Shown: one piece after another, positions 26,928 through 36,213 of the stretch
Layout of the letters: the number at the start of each line of letters is the position of its first letter
How positions within the stretch are numbered: position 1 is the stretch's first letter
NCBI RefSeq assembly: GCF_030812475.1
Contig: NZ_JAUSSR010000006.1
Coordinates: 248,001-312,000, forward strand
Reading direction: 5' to 3'
Length of the DNA stretch: 64,000 nucleotides
Source of the DNA: Pseudomonas lini
GTDB taxonomy: Bacteria > Pseudomonadota > Gammaproteobacteria > Pseudomonadales > Pseudomonadaceae
The notes under the pieces: model-generated
Told to the model about the DNA's origin: nothing
Seen by the model: only the letters and a program-made list of their open reading frames with translations
Databases searched by the model: none
Made by a program: the position numbers and the translations under genes

Positions 26928-28175
26928 TTACTCCGGCAGCAGGCTTTCGCCAGCGAACAACTCGGCTACCGTCTCGCGGCGACGCACTTCAAATGCCTGA
27001 TCACCGTCCACCAACACTTCGGCGGCGCGGCCACGGGTGTTGTAGTTGGAACTCATGACAAACCCATAGGCACCGGCCGAGTGCACGGCCAGCAGGTCGC
27101 CTTCTTCCAGGGCCAGCTGACGATCCTTGGCCAGGAAGTCGCCGGTCTCGCAGATCGGTCCGACGATGTCGTAGGCACGGGCAGCGGTAGTGCGCGGGCG
27201 TACGGCGGTGACGTCCATCCAGGCCTGATACAGGGCCGGGCGGATCAGGTCGTTCATGGCCGCGTCGACGATGGCGAAGTCTTTGTGTTCGGTGTGCTTG
27301 AGGTACTCGACCTGGGTCAGCAGTACGCCAGCGTTGGCGACGACGAAACGGCCCGGCTCGAACACCAGCGCCAGGTCACGACCGTCGAGACGCTCGCGCA
27401 CGGCCTTGATGTAATCGGCAGCCAGCGGCGGCTCTTCATCGCGATAACGCACGCCCAAACCACCACCGAGATCGATGTGGCGCAGGTAGATACCGCACTC
27501 GCCGAGGCGGTCGACCAGGGCCAGCAGGCGGTCGAGGGCATCGATGAACGGCGGCAGGGTGGTCAGTTGCGAGCCGATATGGCAATCGACGCCGACCACT
27601 TCCAGGTTAGGCAGCTGTGCGGCGCGGATGTACACGTCTTCGGCGTCGGCGATGGCGATCCCGAACTTGTTTTCTTTAAGACCGGTGGAAATGTACGGGT
27701 GCGTACCGGCATCGACGTCCGGGTTCACGCGCAGCGAGATCGGCGCGCGTACGCCCAGCTCGGCGGCGACCACCTGCAGGCGCTCCAGCTCATCGGTGGA
27801 TTCGACGTTGAAGCAATGCACGCCGACTTCCAGGGCGCGACGCATGTCGTCACGGGTCTTGCCGACGCCGGAGAACACGATCTTGTCGGCGCTGCCGCCA
27901 GCGGCCAACACGCGCTCCAGCTCGCCACGGGAGACGATGTCGAAACCGGCGCCCAGACGCGCCAGGACATTCAGTACACCCAGGTTGGAGTTGGCCTTGA
28001 CCGCAAAGCAGACCAGGTGTGGCGTGCCGGCCAGTGCATCGGCGTAAGCCAGGTACTGGGCTTCGATGTGGGCACGGGAGTAGACGTAAGTCGGCGTGCC
28101 AAAGCGTTCGGCGATGGCAGACAGGGCAACACCTTCCGCGAACAGCTCACCGTCACGGTAGTTAAAAGCGTTCAT
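26928..28175 (-). CDS. lysA: Diaminopimelate decarboxylase
   Basis: 415-residue PLP enzyme making L-lysine from meso-diaminopimelate. The PLP lysine lies in [14 protein letters not shown], the glycine-rich loop in [10 protein letters not shown] (here [12 protein letters not shown]) and the second-subunit active-site cysteine in [11 protein letters not shown]. It is the second gene after lptM, 9 bases downstream, and 4 bases ahead of dapF. Confidence 0.97.
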   Translation of the reverse strand: MNAFNYRDGELFAEGVALSAIAERFGTPTYVYSRAHIEAQYLAYADALAGTPHLVCFAVKANSNLGVLNVLARLGAGFDIVSRGELERVLAAGGSADKIVFSGVGKTRDDMRRALEVGVHCFNVESTDELERLQVVAAELGVRAPISLRVNPDVDAGTHPYISTGLKENKFGIAIADAEDVYIRAAQLPNLEVVGVDCHIGSQLTTLPPFIDALDRLLALVDRLGECGIYLRHIDLGGGLGVRYRDEEPPLAADYIKAVRERLDGRDLALVFEPGRFVVANAGVLLTQVEYLKHTEHKDFAIVDAAMNDLIRPALYQAWMDVTAVRPRTTAARAYDIVGPICETGDFLAKDRQLALEEGDLLAVHSAGAYGFVMSSNYNTRGRAAEVLVDGDQAFEVRRRETVAELFAGESLLPE

Positions 28176-28184
28176 GATGTTCCC

Positions 28185-28370
28185 TTATTGGTAGACGTCG
28201 TGCTTGTGAGCTTTGGACGCAGGCTGCTGTTGCGATGTTTTGGCTTGCTCGACAGGGTCCTGGTTCTCATCAGGCAGGTATAGCGGGCCTTTTTGACCGC
28301 AGGCCGATAACACGCTGGCAAAAGCGACGAGCGAAGCGAGCGCAACAAGGGAAGAGATCAGGCGCTTCAT
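28185..28370 (-). CDS. lptM: LptM (YifL-type) outer-membrane lipoprotein
   Basis: 61 residues: signal peptide MKRLISSLVALASLVAFASV, lipobox LSAC with the lipidated cysteine, then GQKGPLYLPDE, the signature of LptM/LppL. In E. coli LptM helps oxidative assembly of the LptD/LptE lipopolysaccharide translocon. It heads the lysA-dapF operon, as in enterobacteria and P. aeruginosa (lppL). The C-terminal tail is hydrophilic and unstructured. Confidence 0.92.
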   Translation of the reverse strand: MKRLISSLVALASLVAFASVLSACGQKGPLYLPDENQDPVEQAKTSQQQPASKAHKHDVYQ

Positions 28371-28768
28371 GGCGAAATCCTTGAAAATGCATTAATTGCG
28401 CCGGAGTATACCGGCCACCCGGCAGCTTGCCTATGTAACGCAGCTCCCGTCCGGCGGGGCTTGGACGGATGCCGGCCAGTCAAATGCAATCCCCTGTAGG
28501 AGCTGGCTTGCCAGCGAAAGCGGTGGTTCAGTCAACGAACAGGTTGGATATGCCGGCCTCTTCGCTGGCAAGCCAGCTCCCACAGTGACCGTGTCAGACA
28601 GTTTTAATGATGTTGGATGTGCCGGCCCCTTCGCCGGCAAGCCGGCTCCTACAGGTCCGTGGTTGATGTACCCATATCGGCGCTTGATCGTTATCCTTTG
28701 CAATCCCCGGGGCTCGCCCGTATCTTGCGGCGCTTGAGCGTGATCAGACATTTTTTGAGGTTGCCGCA
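28371..28768 (+). other. Divergent lptM/cyaY region, no gene
   Basis: About 400 bases. The left part carries the lptM promoter region, the middle a triple REP cluster (28496-28653), and the last 115 bases the cyaY promoter region, without an obvious consensus promoter. Confidence 0.6.
28496..28653. repeat. Triple REP cluster, GGAGCTGGCTTGCC-type
   Basis: Three arms: one forward (28496), then two in inverse orientation (near 28560-28585 and 28628-28653). The third has the GCCGGCAAGCCGGC variant. Confidence 0.88.
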
Positions 28769-29101
28769 ATGAGTTTGACCGAAGCCCGTTTCCACGATCT
28801 GGTCGATGCCACCCAGCAAACGCTGGAGGATATTTTCGACGAGAGTGACCTGGATCTCGATCTGGAGAGCTCCGCCGGTGTGCTCACCGTCAAGTTCGAG
28901 AACGGCAGCCAGTTGATTTTCAGCCGCCAGGAACCGTTGCGTCAGCTGTGGCTGGCGGCAGTGTCCGGCGGCTTCCACTTTGACTATGACGAAGAGAGCG
29001 AGCGCTGGATGTGCGACAAGAGCGAAGAGCAATTGGGCGAAATGCTCGAGCGCATCGTCAAGCAGCAGGCTGACGTCGAACTCGATTTCGAAGGTCTGTG
29101 A
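28769..29101 (+). CDS. cyaY: Frataxin-like iron protein CyaY
   Basis: 110 residues with the acidic first helix and ridge (DIFDESDLDLDLESSAGVLT) and the frataxin beta-sheet (SQLIFSRQEPLRQLWLAAVS; GGFHFDYDEE). CyaY binds iron and modulates IscS in iron-sulfur cluster assembly. Length is normal. It lies divergent to lptM and 4 bases ahead of the DUF1289 gene, so those two are likely co-transcribed. Confidence 0.95.
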   Translation: MSLTEARFHDLVDATQQTLEDIFDESDLDLDLESSAGVLTVKFENGSQLIFSRQEPLRQLWLAAVSGGFHFDYDEESERWMCDKSEEQLGEMLERIVKQQADVELDFEGL

Positions 29102-29105
29102 GACC

Positions 29106-29324
29106 GTGACCAAGGCTACGCCCGTTCGTGCACCCAAACCGCTCTACAGCAATGTCAGCCCGGCGGTGCCTTCGCCGTGTAGCGGTGTGTGTCGGCTGGA
29201 TGAGCAGAAGGTCTGTCTTGGATGTTTTCGTCATGTCGAAGACATCCGCGAATGGCGCTCGGCCGATGATGATCGTCGGCGCATCATCTGCGCCCAGGCC
29301 ACCCAGCGCAAATCCTGCGCCTGA
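29106..29324 (+). CDS. DUF1289 small cysteine-rich protein
   Basis: 72 residues from GTG 29106, four bases after the cyaY stop. Four conserved cysteines are visible in SPCSGVCRLDEQKVCLGCFR, then IREWRSADDDRRR, the DUF1289 pattern. Cysteine spacing suggests a zinc or iron-sulfur site, and proximity to cyaY would fit iron metabolism, but this is inference. P. aeruginosa has a homologue between rnk and cyaA. Confidence 0.85.
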   Translation: MTKATPVRAPKPLYSNVSPAVPSPCSGVCRLDEQKVCLGCFRHVEDIREWRSADDDRRRIICAQATQRKSCA

Positions 29325-29333
29325 CGCATAATC

Positions 29334-29424
29334 TATGGGAGCGGGCTTGCTCGCGAATGCGGTGTGACAGACAAAAATGATGTCGACTGATACACCGCAT
29401 TCGCGAGCAAGCCCGCTCCCACAG
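29334..29424. repeat. REPIN, GCGAGC-type (GGGC variant)
   Basis: Arms with GGGAGCGGGCTTGCTCGCGA and its complement around about 40 bases, downstream of the DUF1289 gene. Confidence 0.9.
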
Positions 29425-29518
29425 GGTTTCTACTTCGCCCGCCTGCAATTTCCCCCAGGCGGGGCCGTGGTCACCGCTGGCTTGTATATTTATTGAGCTG
29501 TGATAGTGTCCGGGTACG

Positions 29519-29577
29519 CCTCAACCCATCGAGGTTCGTGAAAACCCCGCCTTCTTCTGGCGGGGTTTTGCTTTTTT
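29519..29577 (+). promoter_or_regulatory. Hairpin plus terminator in the rnk leader (possible attenuator)
   Basis: CCTC-N8-GAGG (29519-29534) is followed by a strong intrinsic terminator, AAAA-CCCCGC-N9-GCGGGG-TTTT (29541-29569), and then more T. The terminator ends about 30 bases before rnk and after a REPIN, so it either ends an upstream transcript or a short leader RNA. Confidence 0.55.
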
Positions 29578-29606
29578 CGTGCAGAAGAAAGGAGTCTGCC
29601 CTGATC

Positions 29607-30017
29607 ATGACCGCACCTTCCATCACCCTTACCCGTCTGGACGTACAACGTCTGGAGCGCCTGATCGACAGCCTGGATGACACGCTGCCGGGCGTTGTCG
29701 CGCTGCAAACCGAACTGGATCGCGCCGATACCCTGGTTGGTCACGATGAAGTGCCCGCCGATGTCGTGACCATGAACTCCCGTGTGCATTGCCGCGAAGA
29801 GATCAGCGGCAAGGATTACCACCTGACGCTGGTCTACCCCAAGGATGCCAATGCCGACGAAGGCAAGATTTCCATCCTGGCGCCGGTAGGCAGCGCATTG
29901 CTCGGCCTCAAGGTTGGCCAGCATATCGATTGGCCGGCTCCGGGGGGCAAGACCCTCAAGCTGACCCTGTTGGAAGTCGAATCACAGCCTGCCAATGGCG
30001 GTGACTTCCCTGAATGA
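29607..30017 (+). CDS. rnk: Regulator of nucleoside diphosphate kinase (Rnk)
   Basis: 136 residues from ATG 29607 (AAAGGAG at 29589-29595). An N-terminal coiled-coil region (LTRLDVQRLERLIDSLDDTL) is followed by a GreA/GreB-like C-terminal domain (ISILAPVGSALLGLKVGQHI, then DWPAPGG). Rnk proteins bind RNA polymerase and influence nucleoside diphosphate kinase levels; in P. aeruginosa Rnk is linked to alginate. Its stop lies 8 bases from that of the converging cyaA. Confidence 0.93.
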   Translation: MTAPSITLTRLDVQRLERLIDSLDDTLPGVVALQTELDRADTLVGHDEVPADVVTMNSRVHCREEISGKDYHLTLVYPKDANADEGKISILAPVGSALLGLKVGQHIDWPAPGGKTLKLTLLEVESQPANGGDFPE

Positions 30018-30025
30018 CACGCCAC

Positions 30026-32872
30026 TCAGATCTGCTCGAGCGCTTCATTCAATGCACGCTCCAGATCGGCCTTGTAGCGCAGATACAGATTGCTTGAACG
30101 CTGGCCATCACCGAGCAGACCGGACAAGTCCAGGTCGGTGATGTAGCAACGGTATCGCGCGCGCTCGCGCCGCTGCCCGACGATTTCCCTGGCGACCACA
30201 CTGAATAGCTGGTCGCCATGTTCCAGCTCTGAAAACTCCCGTTGATTGCAATACAACGTGATCTGCACCGGCCCAGGTGCGGCATTGCCGACGATTGCCT
30301 GCACGTCATAGAAATATTCGTTGACCGAGGTTTGCGGTGCTGGTCGGGCTTCGACCCGACGGGCCCGCACGGGGCCCGATGGCATCAGCTGGAAATACAA
30401 GGTATCCAGGCTCAGGGGCCGGGCAGCGTCGATCGGCAGCAAGGCGTCGCGCCGGTACTGGATCGATTGCAGGAATCTCTGCAACGGTACCAGCAGGCTT
30501 TGCTCATCGTGGTAGGGCACACGTTGGTGCCACAGGGCATTGAATTCATCCAGTACGTACAGGTGGGCGTAAAGCTCGCTGACCCGATAGAACACTTGAA
30601 CGCATTCGGGCTGCCCCATCGGTAATACCAGCGACAGATCCTGGTCTTCTAGCGCCATCGGGTCCAGATGCAACGGGCTGTAGCAGGTGAGGTCTGCGCC
30701 CAGGTATTCGACCAGCGCCGGCAGCGAGGCGAGGGCGACGTGCTTGACATGGCCGGGCACCAGTTCCAGTACATGGAAATGCTGCTGGACCTGAATAAGA
30801 TAGCGATGATTGAGTTCACTCAGCAGCAGGTTTTGCGCGGTGTCGAGAATGTCTTCAACCCGCCGGGCGATGAATTGCGCGCGGTTGTGGCAGAAGCAAT
30901 GAACCCGCAGTCTGGGCAGTTGCCGCCCCTTCGGCAGATTGTTGAGATAATCGCGTACGCAAGCAAGCAAGGCATGGGGGCCATCGAAACGGCTGACCAG
31001 TACCTCGTTCCAGCTGTTGAGCGTGACCTGGTCCAGGGTCAGTACCAGATTTTCCCGAACCCCGGCATAACTCAGGGAATCGGTGCGCCCGGTGGTCATC
31101 AGGATATTCAGGTCGCGGTGGTGCTTGAGCGGATCGATGCCGACGTTTATCAGGATCAGCACCTCGCTGGGCACACTCGCGCGCAATAGCGGTTCTTCGG
31201 CAACGGCCGCCAAGGGCATGGCGATGCTCTGTTGCAGGCTGCCGAGCAGGTTGAACAGTTCGAACTCGCTCAGGTCGCTGCTGCCGGGATGCAAGGCCAG
31301 GCGGGTGCTGCTGTCGATGACGCCATTGCGGTGGCACCAGGTCAGCAGTTCCAGCAATTGACGGCTGCGCTTGATCGGCGCGAAATGCTCCCACTCGTGG
31401 GTGGTCAGGCTGCCGTTATACAAACCCCAATGAGTTTGTCCTGGCGCGTTCCTGTTCGGCACCTGCACCAGGGTCAGGGTGTCTTCGGCCAGGTCCGGGG
31501 CGATGCCCGGGTTGATGAACTCGACCTTGTTCGCCTTGCGCTCGAAGGCCGCATACAGCCGTCTACCGAGCACATTGAGCTCGCGTTTATTGATCAGGCT
31601 GACGGTGTGTTCGTTGCGGGCGAACCGGGTCAGGAAGCGATAGCTGTAATTGAGCTCATTGACCAAGGCTCCGTGCTCCGAGCCAACCTGGCGGACTTTC
31701 CACTGGCTGCGGCTATCGAGCAGGGCCAGCTGGCGCTGATCCCAGTGCCATTCATGGGCCAGGCGCTCAAGCAGCGCGCGTTGCCAGCTCGCGCTGCGAC
31801 TGCTGTTGCCGGTGAGCTTGCGATTCACTTTCAAATACAATGCGCGCCGTACCAGCTCCAACCGTTCCGGCTCGTCACGGGCGCCAAGGTATTGCTCGAG
31901 ACGTCGGTAAACCATGACGTAGGGATCCAGCTCGTCGAGGTCGAGCTGGTTGGCGAACACGGCGTGTTTGAAGCGCAGGCTCAGGCAATGGACTTTAGGG
32001 TGCTCGCTGGCATAGACCTCGGTCAGCAGCAGCTTGAGCAGCGACTTGTACGGCGATTCGATGCCCTTGAATAGCTGCCATAGACCGGCGCCGATGAATT
32101 CGCCGGGGGGAATGTGCGCCAGATGCCCCAGGTCCAGGGTTTCGTCGGCCCGGATGAAGCGTTTGGAAAGCAATGCGTGGGTGTAATCTTTGTAGGCAAC
32201 CTCTTCATAAACCGGTACCAGCCACCAGATTGGCGTGCGTCCGGCCAGCCAGATCGCGGTGCGGTAGAACTCGTCCAGCAGCAGATAGTGCTGGGTGCTG
32301 CCACAGTCTTCGGAACTCAGTTGATGATCGCGTTCGCCGAGCACGAAGCGGGCCGGATCGATGAGGAAAAAATGCGCCTCGGCGCCCTGGCCGACGGCCC
32401 AGGTTTCGAGCAGCTGGCACTTTTTACGCAGCTCGGTCAGATCGCTTTCGCTCAAATCCGGTGCGTGACAGACCCAGACGTCCATGTCGCTCTGATCGGC
32501 CTGGGCCAGGCTGCCGAGGCTGCCCATCAGGAACAGGCCGTGAATCGGTCGGGGCGGATTGCTGCCGTGACGCGGTTTATAAGAAAACGAGCGGGTCAGG
32601 CGCTGGGCTTCGGCGAGGACGTTGGCGTCCGGTTCGTAGTTCGACAATCCGGCCGGCGTATTGCCCGAAACATAACCTGGCAGCAGCGGATGATTGACGT
32701 GAAAAAACAGCGGCAGCAGGGTCAGCACGCTTTGCTGTCGGGTTGATAGCCCGCTCATGGCGCGCGCCATGCGGCCCTCGTTCAGCTTCAGGAACCGTGC
32801 ACGCAGTTGGCCAAGTACCTTGCGGTCGATGCCTTCTTCCAGGTCGGGGCGGATCTCATGGGGGTGGGTCAT
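30026..32872 (-). CDS. cyaA: Class I adenylate cyclase
   Basis: 948-residue cytoplasmic enzyme making cAMP from ATP. The N-terminal half carries the nucleotidyltransferase-type catalytic segment GLFLMGSLGSLAQADQSDMD followed by VWVCH, typical of enterobacterial-type CyaA; the C-terminal half is the long regulatory region. In Pseudomonas cAMP acts through Vfr. Convergent with rnk; ATG at 32872. Length is slightly above the E. coli enzyme, as usual in pseudomonads. Confidence 0.95.
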   Translation of the reverse strand: MTHPHEIRPDLEEGIDRKVLGQLRARFLKLNEGRMARAMSGLSTRQQSVLTLLPLFFHVNHPLLPGYVSGNTPAGLSNYEPDANVLAEAQRLTRSFSYKPRHGSNPPRPIHGLFLMGSLGSLAQADQSDMDVWVCHAPDLSESDLTELRKKCQLLETWAVGQGAEAHFFLIDPARFVLGERDHQLSSEDCGSTQHYLLLDEFYRTAIWLAGRTPIWWLVPVYEEVAYKDYTHALLSKRFIRADETLDLGHLAHIPPGEFIGAGLWQLFKGIESPYKSLLKLLLTEVYASEHPKVHCLSLRFKHAVFANQLDLDELDPYVMVYRRLEQYLGARDEPERLELVRRALYLKVNRKLTGNSSRSASWQRALLERLAHEWHWDQRQLALLDSRSQWKVRQVGSEHGALVNELNYSYRFLTRFARNEHTVSLINKRELNVLGRRLYAAFERKANKVEFINPGIAPDLAEDTLTLVQVPNRNAPGQTHWGLYNGSLTTHEWEHFAPIKRSRQLLELLTWCHRNGVIDSSTRLALHPGSSDLSEFELFNLLGSLQQSIAMPLAAVAEEPLLRASVPSEVLILINVGIDPLKHHRDLNILMTTGRTDSLSYAGVRENLVLTLDQVTLNSWNEVLVSRFDGPHALLACVRDYLNNLPKGRQLPRLRVHCFCHNRAQFIARRVEDILDTAQNLLLSELNHRYLIQVQQHFHVLELVPGHVKHVALASLPALVEYLGADLTCYSPLHLDPMALEDQDLSLVLPMGQPECVQVFYRVSELYAHLYVLDEFNALWHQRVPYHDEQSLLVPLQRFLQSIQYRRDALLPIDAARPLSLDTLYFQLMPSGPVRARRVEARPAPQTSVNEYFYDVQAIVGNAAPGPVQITLYCNQREFSELEHGDQLFSVVAREIVGQRRERARYRCYITDLDLSGLLGDGQRSSNLYLRYKADLERALNEALEQI

Positions 32873-33087
32873 GTCAGCTCAAACCGGCTCGGAGAGTCCG
32901 GACGTGGAAGGCCTCAGGATGAAGGGCAGTTTAGCGCCTCGGCCCCGGGACTTTTAAGCTGGTTTCTGGTTTTTCTGACGTCAGATTTCTATCGTCGGGC
33001 ACGACGGGTAGCTGACAGGTATCCGTGCCGGTCACGAAGGGTGCCCGCGGAACCCGTAGCACGGGTTTCCGTGGGCGATGCGGTAAC

Positions 33088-33333
33088 TCAGGCTGTTTCC
33101 GGGACACTCAGAATAGTCAGAACGGTTTGTATATTTTGCGCGGCGTCACGTCCCAGGCTGGTCAGGTAACCGCCATCGGGCTGGTCGATCAGCTCTTTTT
33201 CGTGCAGGCGTTTGGCAGCGTCAATGTGTTTCGGGGCAGCGGTCTGATGAATTTTCAGACCTTCCTGGGAACTGTCCAGGTTGAAGAGGGCGAGGACTTC
33301 CAGTTCGGCAACCAACTCAGGGGTAAGCGACAT
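33088..33333 (-). CDS. TIGR02647 family small protein
   Basis: 81 residues (MSLTPELVAELEVLALFNLD ... DQPDGGYLTSLGRDAAQNIQ), matching what I know as the TIGR02647 family, found mainly in gammaproteobacteria. It is mostly helical with a winged-helix look (KRLHEKELIDQPDGGYLTSL), which may mean DNA binding, but no function is established. GGAG precedes the ATG. Lies upstream of cyaA on the same strand with a 215-base gap. Confidence 0.82.
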   Translation of the reverse strand: MSLTPELVAELEVLALFNLDSSQEGLKIHQTAAPKHIDAAKRLHEKELIDQPDGGYLTSLGRDAAQNIQTVLTILSVPETA

Positions 33334-33474
33334 AAGGACTCCAGACTTTCTAGGAATTGGACGACAGCGCCCCTAAGGTGAGCCCACTTGCGCGGCATGT
33401 CCAGTGCTCGCGACAGGGTTTTTTTGCCTCGGGATACATTCCCCGGTGGGTGCTGCTGGCTGCGAGCCAGTTTC

Positions 33475-33590
33475 TGTAGGAGCGAGCTTGCTCCGGGCGG
33501 CGTTCCGACGACGGCCGTTAACGATGACGCGCGAAACCCGATGCCCCGCGGCGCTCTGGGGTTTTTTCGCGAGCGAGCTCGCTCCTACAG
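33475..33590. repeat. REPIN, GCGAGC-type
   Basis: TGTAGGAGCGAGCTTGCTCC arm and inverse GCGAGCGAGCTCGCTCCTAC arm; the spacer keeps the GTTAACGATGACGCG piece seen in the other REPINs of this type. Confidence 0.88.
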
Positions 33591-33604
33591 GGGAGCAGGG
33601 TGGG

Positions 33605-33901
33605 TTACTTCTTTTCCGGCGGCAACTCTGGCAGAGCACGCAGCGCCGTTTCGTACCATTCGGTGTTGAACGCACGGTCTTCTTCGAGGATCGCGTCTAT
33701 TTCCACCGCCAGGACATGGGCCATCAGGTTGAGGATTTCCTCGCGCTCGTAACCCACCAGGGTCAGCTTGTTGAAGGTCGCCTTGGCCGCTGGCGGATTG
33801 TCGCTTTCGATCTGGTTTTCGATGGCTTCGACCAGGGTGTTTTCGGCAAACTCTTCCTCGTCGATATCGTCTTGGTTATTGTCGGGGTTTTGCTCGCTCA
33901 T
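33605..33901 (-). CDS. Small acidic hypothetical protein
   Basis: 98 residues from ATG 33901 (AGGAG upstream). The first 35 residues are strongly acidic and probably disordered (NQDDIDEEEFAENTLVEAIE), followed by a helical part (LTLVGYEREEILNLMAHVLA) and a proline-rich end. I do not recognise a named domain. A gene of this kind occupies the interval near argH in other pseudomonads, so it is likely real and conserved. Confidence 0.75.
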   Translation of the reverse strand: MSEQNPDNNQDDIDEEEFAENTLVEAIENQIESDNPPAAKATFNKLTLVGYEREEILNLMAHVLAVEIDAILEEDRAFNTEWYETALRALPELPPEKK

Positions 33902-34026
33902 GGCAGGCTCCTCAAGGAAAGACGGCCAGTTTACCTGCATTCAGCGCTGTGATGCTGCTGGCGAGAAGCGCCCAGGCGTTCTATAACTGGCGCTGCCAAC
34001 CCCTTGCACGGCCTGGAGGCTATGTG

Positions 34027-34686
34027 ATGCTCAAGCTTTATGGATTTTGTGTCAGCAACTACTACAACATGGTCAAGCTGGCGCTGCTGGAGAAGGGACT
34101 GCCGTTTGAAGAAGTGCCGTTTTATGCCGGCCAGAGCCCTGAAGCGCTGGCGATCAGTCCGCGAGGCAAGGTTCCGGTGCTGCGCGACGAGCAAGGTTTT
34201 ATCAATGAAACCAGCGTGATTCTGGAGTACATCGAGCAGAGCCAGGACGGCACGCCGCTGCTGCCGAGCGATCCTTTCGAGCGGGCGCAGATTCTGGCGC
34301 TGGCCAAGGAAATCGAGCTGTACATCGAGCTGCCGGGACGTGCCTGTTATCCCGAAGCGTTTTTCGGCATGACCGTGCCGGACGCGATCAAGGACAAGAC
34401 CAAAGCCGAATTGCTGCTGGGCTTTGCCTCGCTGGGCAGGCACGGCAAATTCGCCCCTTACGTGGCAGGTGACAGCCTGAGTATTGCGGATTTGTATTTC
34501 CTGTACAGCGTGCCGCTGGCCTGTGCGGTGGGGAAGAAGCTGTTCGATATCGATCTGTTGGCTGAGATGCCGGCGGCCAGGGCGTTATTGGAGCGGCTGG
34601 AGCAGAATCCGAACGTGCAGCGGATCGCGGCGGACAGGGAAGCGGCGATGCCGGCGTTTATGGCGATGGTCGCGTCCAGGAAGTAG
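34027..34686 (+). CDS. Glutathione S-transferase family protein
   Basis: 219 residues with a thioredoxin-fold N-terminal domain (MLKLYGFCVSNYYNMVKLAL, AISPRGKVPVL and NETSVILEYIE for glutathione contact) and an all-helical C-terminal domain (GDSLSIADLYFLYSVPLA). Likely conjugates or reduces electrophiles; substrate unknown. ATG 34027 matches the family start; GTG 34024 and ATG 34022 lie next to it. Single gene, divergent from the acidic protein. Confidence 0.9.
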   Translation: MLKLYGFCVSNYYNMVKLALLEKGLPFEEVPFYAGQSPEALAISPRGKVPVLRDEQGFINETSVILEYIEQSQDGTPLLPSDPFERAQILALAKEIELYIELPGRACYPEAFFGMTVPDAIKDKTKAELLLGFASLGRHGKFAPYVAGDSLSIADLYFLYSVPLACAVGKKLFDIDLLAEMPAARALLERLEQNPNVQRIAADREAAMPAFMAMVASRK

Positions 34687-34710
34687 GTTTTGTAGTGATC
34701 TGAAAGTCAG

Positions 34711-34805
34711 TCATCGCGAGCAAGCTCGCTCCCACATTAGATTGATGGTGAGCACCAAATCTGTGAACACCCCAGATCCACTGTGGGAGCGAGCTTGCTC
34801 GCGAT
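34711..34805. repeat. REP pair, GCGAGC-type, outward orientation
   Basis: Inverse arm ATCGCGAGCAAGCTCGCTCC then forward arm TGTGGGAGCGAGCTTGCTCG; arrangement opposite to most REPINs here. Confidence 0.9.
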
Positions 34806-34818
34806 GCTTTTTGACTGC

Positions 34819-36213
34819 TTAGCGGCTGGCGAGCAATTGCTGGCCGCGAGCCACAGCCTGTTTCACCTGCGCCGGCGCAGTCCCGCCGATATGGTCGCGG
34901 GCGTTCACCGAGCCTTCCAGGGTCAGCACTTCAAACACGTCCTGATCGATCTGGTCGCTGAACTTGCGCAGCTCTTCCAGGCTCATTTCCGCCAGGTCCT
35001 TGCCGCTTTCCACGCCATACTTCACCGCATGGCCAACAATTTCGTGGCAGTCACGGAACGGCAGGCCCCGACGCACCAGGTAGTCGGCCAGGTCGGTGGC
35101 GGTGGAGAAACCGCGCAGGGCCGCTTCGCGCATCATTGCGTGCTTGGGTTTGATCGCCGGGATCATGTCGGCAAAGGCCCGAAGCGAGTCGCGCAGCGTG
35201 TCGGCGGCGTCGAACAGCGGTTCCTTGTCTTCCTGGTTGTCCTTGTTGTAGGCCAGGGGCTGGCCTTTCATCAGGGTCAGCAGGCCCATCAGCGCGCCGA
35301 ACACGCGGCCGGTCTTGCCACGCACCAGCTCGGGCACGTCCGGGTTTTTCTTTTGCGGCATGATCGAACTGCCGGTGCAGAAACGGTCCGGTAGGTCGAT
35401 GAACTGGAACTGGGCGCTGGTCCACAACACCAGTTCTTCGGAGAAACGCGACAAGTGCATCATCGCGATGCTTGCCGCCGAGCAGAACTCGATAGCGAAG
35501 TCGCGATCGGACACGTTGTCCAGCGAGTTGCCACCGACCGCGTCGAAGCCCAGCAGTTGCGCGGTGTATTCGCGATCGATCGGGTAGGTCGTGCCGGCCA
35601 GTGCGGCGCTGCCCAATGGCATGCGGTTGGTACGCTTGCGGCAGTCGACCAGGCGCTCGTAGTCACGGCTGAGCATTTCGAACCAGGCCAGCATGTGGTG
35701 CCCGAAAGTCACCGGCTGCGCGGTTTGCAGGTGAGTGAAACCGGGCATGATGCTGTCGGCTTCGCGCTCGGCCTGTTCCAGCAAGCCTTGTTGCAGGCGG
35801 GTGATTTCGCTCAGGATCAGGTCGATCTCGTCGCGCAGCCACAGGCGGATGTCGGTGGCGACCTGGTCGTTGCGGCTGCGACCGGTGTGCAGCTTTTTAC
35901 CAGTCACGCCGATGCGGTCGGTCAGGCGCGCCTCGATGTTCATGTGCACGTCTTCGAGGTCGATGCGCCAGTCGAACTGGCCGGCCTCGATTTCACCCTG
36001 GATGATCTTCAGGCCATCGGTGATGCTGTCGCGCTCGGCATCGGTCAGCACACCGACCTTCGCCAGCATGGTGGCGTGGGCGATCGAACCCATGATGTCG
36101 TGGCGATACAGGCGCTGGTCGAAGGTGACGGAGGCGGTGAAGCGGGCGACGAAGGCGTCGACGGGTTCACTGAAGCGGCCGCCCCAGGACTGATTGGTCT
36201 TGTCAGTGCTCAT
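34819..36213 (-). CDS. argH: Argininosuccinate lyase
   Basis: 464-residue last enzyme of arginine synthesis, splitting argininosuccinate to arginine and fumarate. The fumarase/aspartase-superfamily signature [20 protein letters not shown] is intact; other segments include [15 protein letters not shown] and [20 protein letters not shown] 36213 ([17 protein letters not shown]) is the family start; the frame is open 50 codons further up without similarity. Divergent from algR across a 461-base gap. Confidence 0.96.
   Translation of the reverse strand: MSTDKTNQSWGGRFSEPVDAFVARFTASVTFDQRLYRHDIMGSIAHATMLAKVGVLTDAERDSITDGLKIIQGEIEAGQFDWRIDLEDVHMNIEARLTDRIGVTGKKLHTGRSRNDQVATDIRLWLRDEIDLILSEITRLQQGLLEQAEREADSIMPGFTHLQTAQPVTFGHHMLAWFEMLSRDYERLVDCRKRTNRMPLGSAALAGTTYPIDREYTAQLLGFDAVGGNSLDNVSDRDFAIEFCSAASIAMMHLSRFSEELVLWTSAQFQFIDLPDRFCTGSSIMPQKKNPDVPELVRGKTGRVFGALMGLLTLMKGQPLAYNKDNQEDKEPLFDAADTLRDSLRAFADMIPAIKPKHAMMREAALRGFSTATDLADYLVRRGLPFRDCHEIVGHAVKYGVESGKDLAEMSLEELRKFSDQIDQDVFEVLTLEGSVNARDHIGGTAPAQVKQAVARGQQLLASR

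Noticed and set aside
26760..28283. 507-codon plus-strand frame over dapF and lysA
   Set aside because: Antisense to two well-identified genes; low-complexity content without family motifs.
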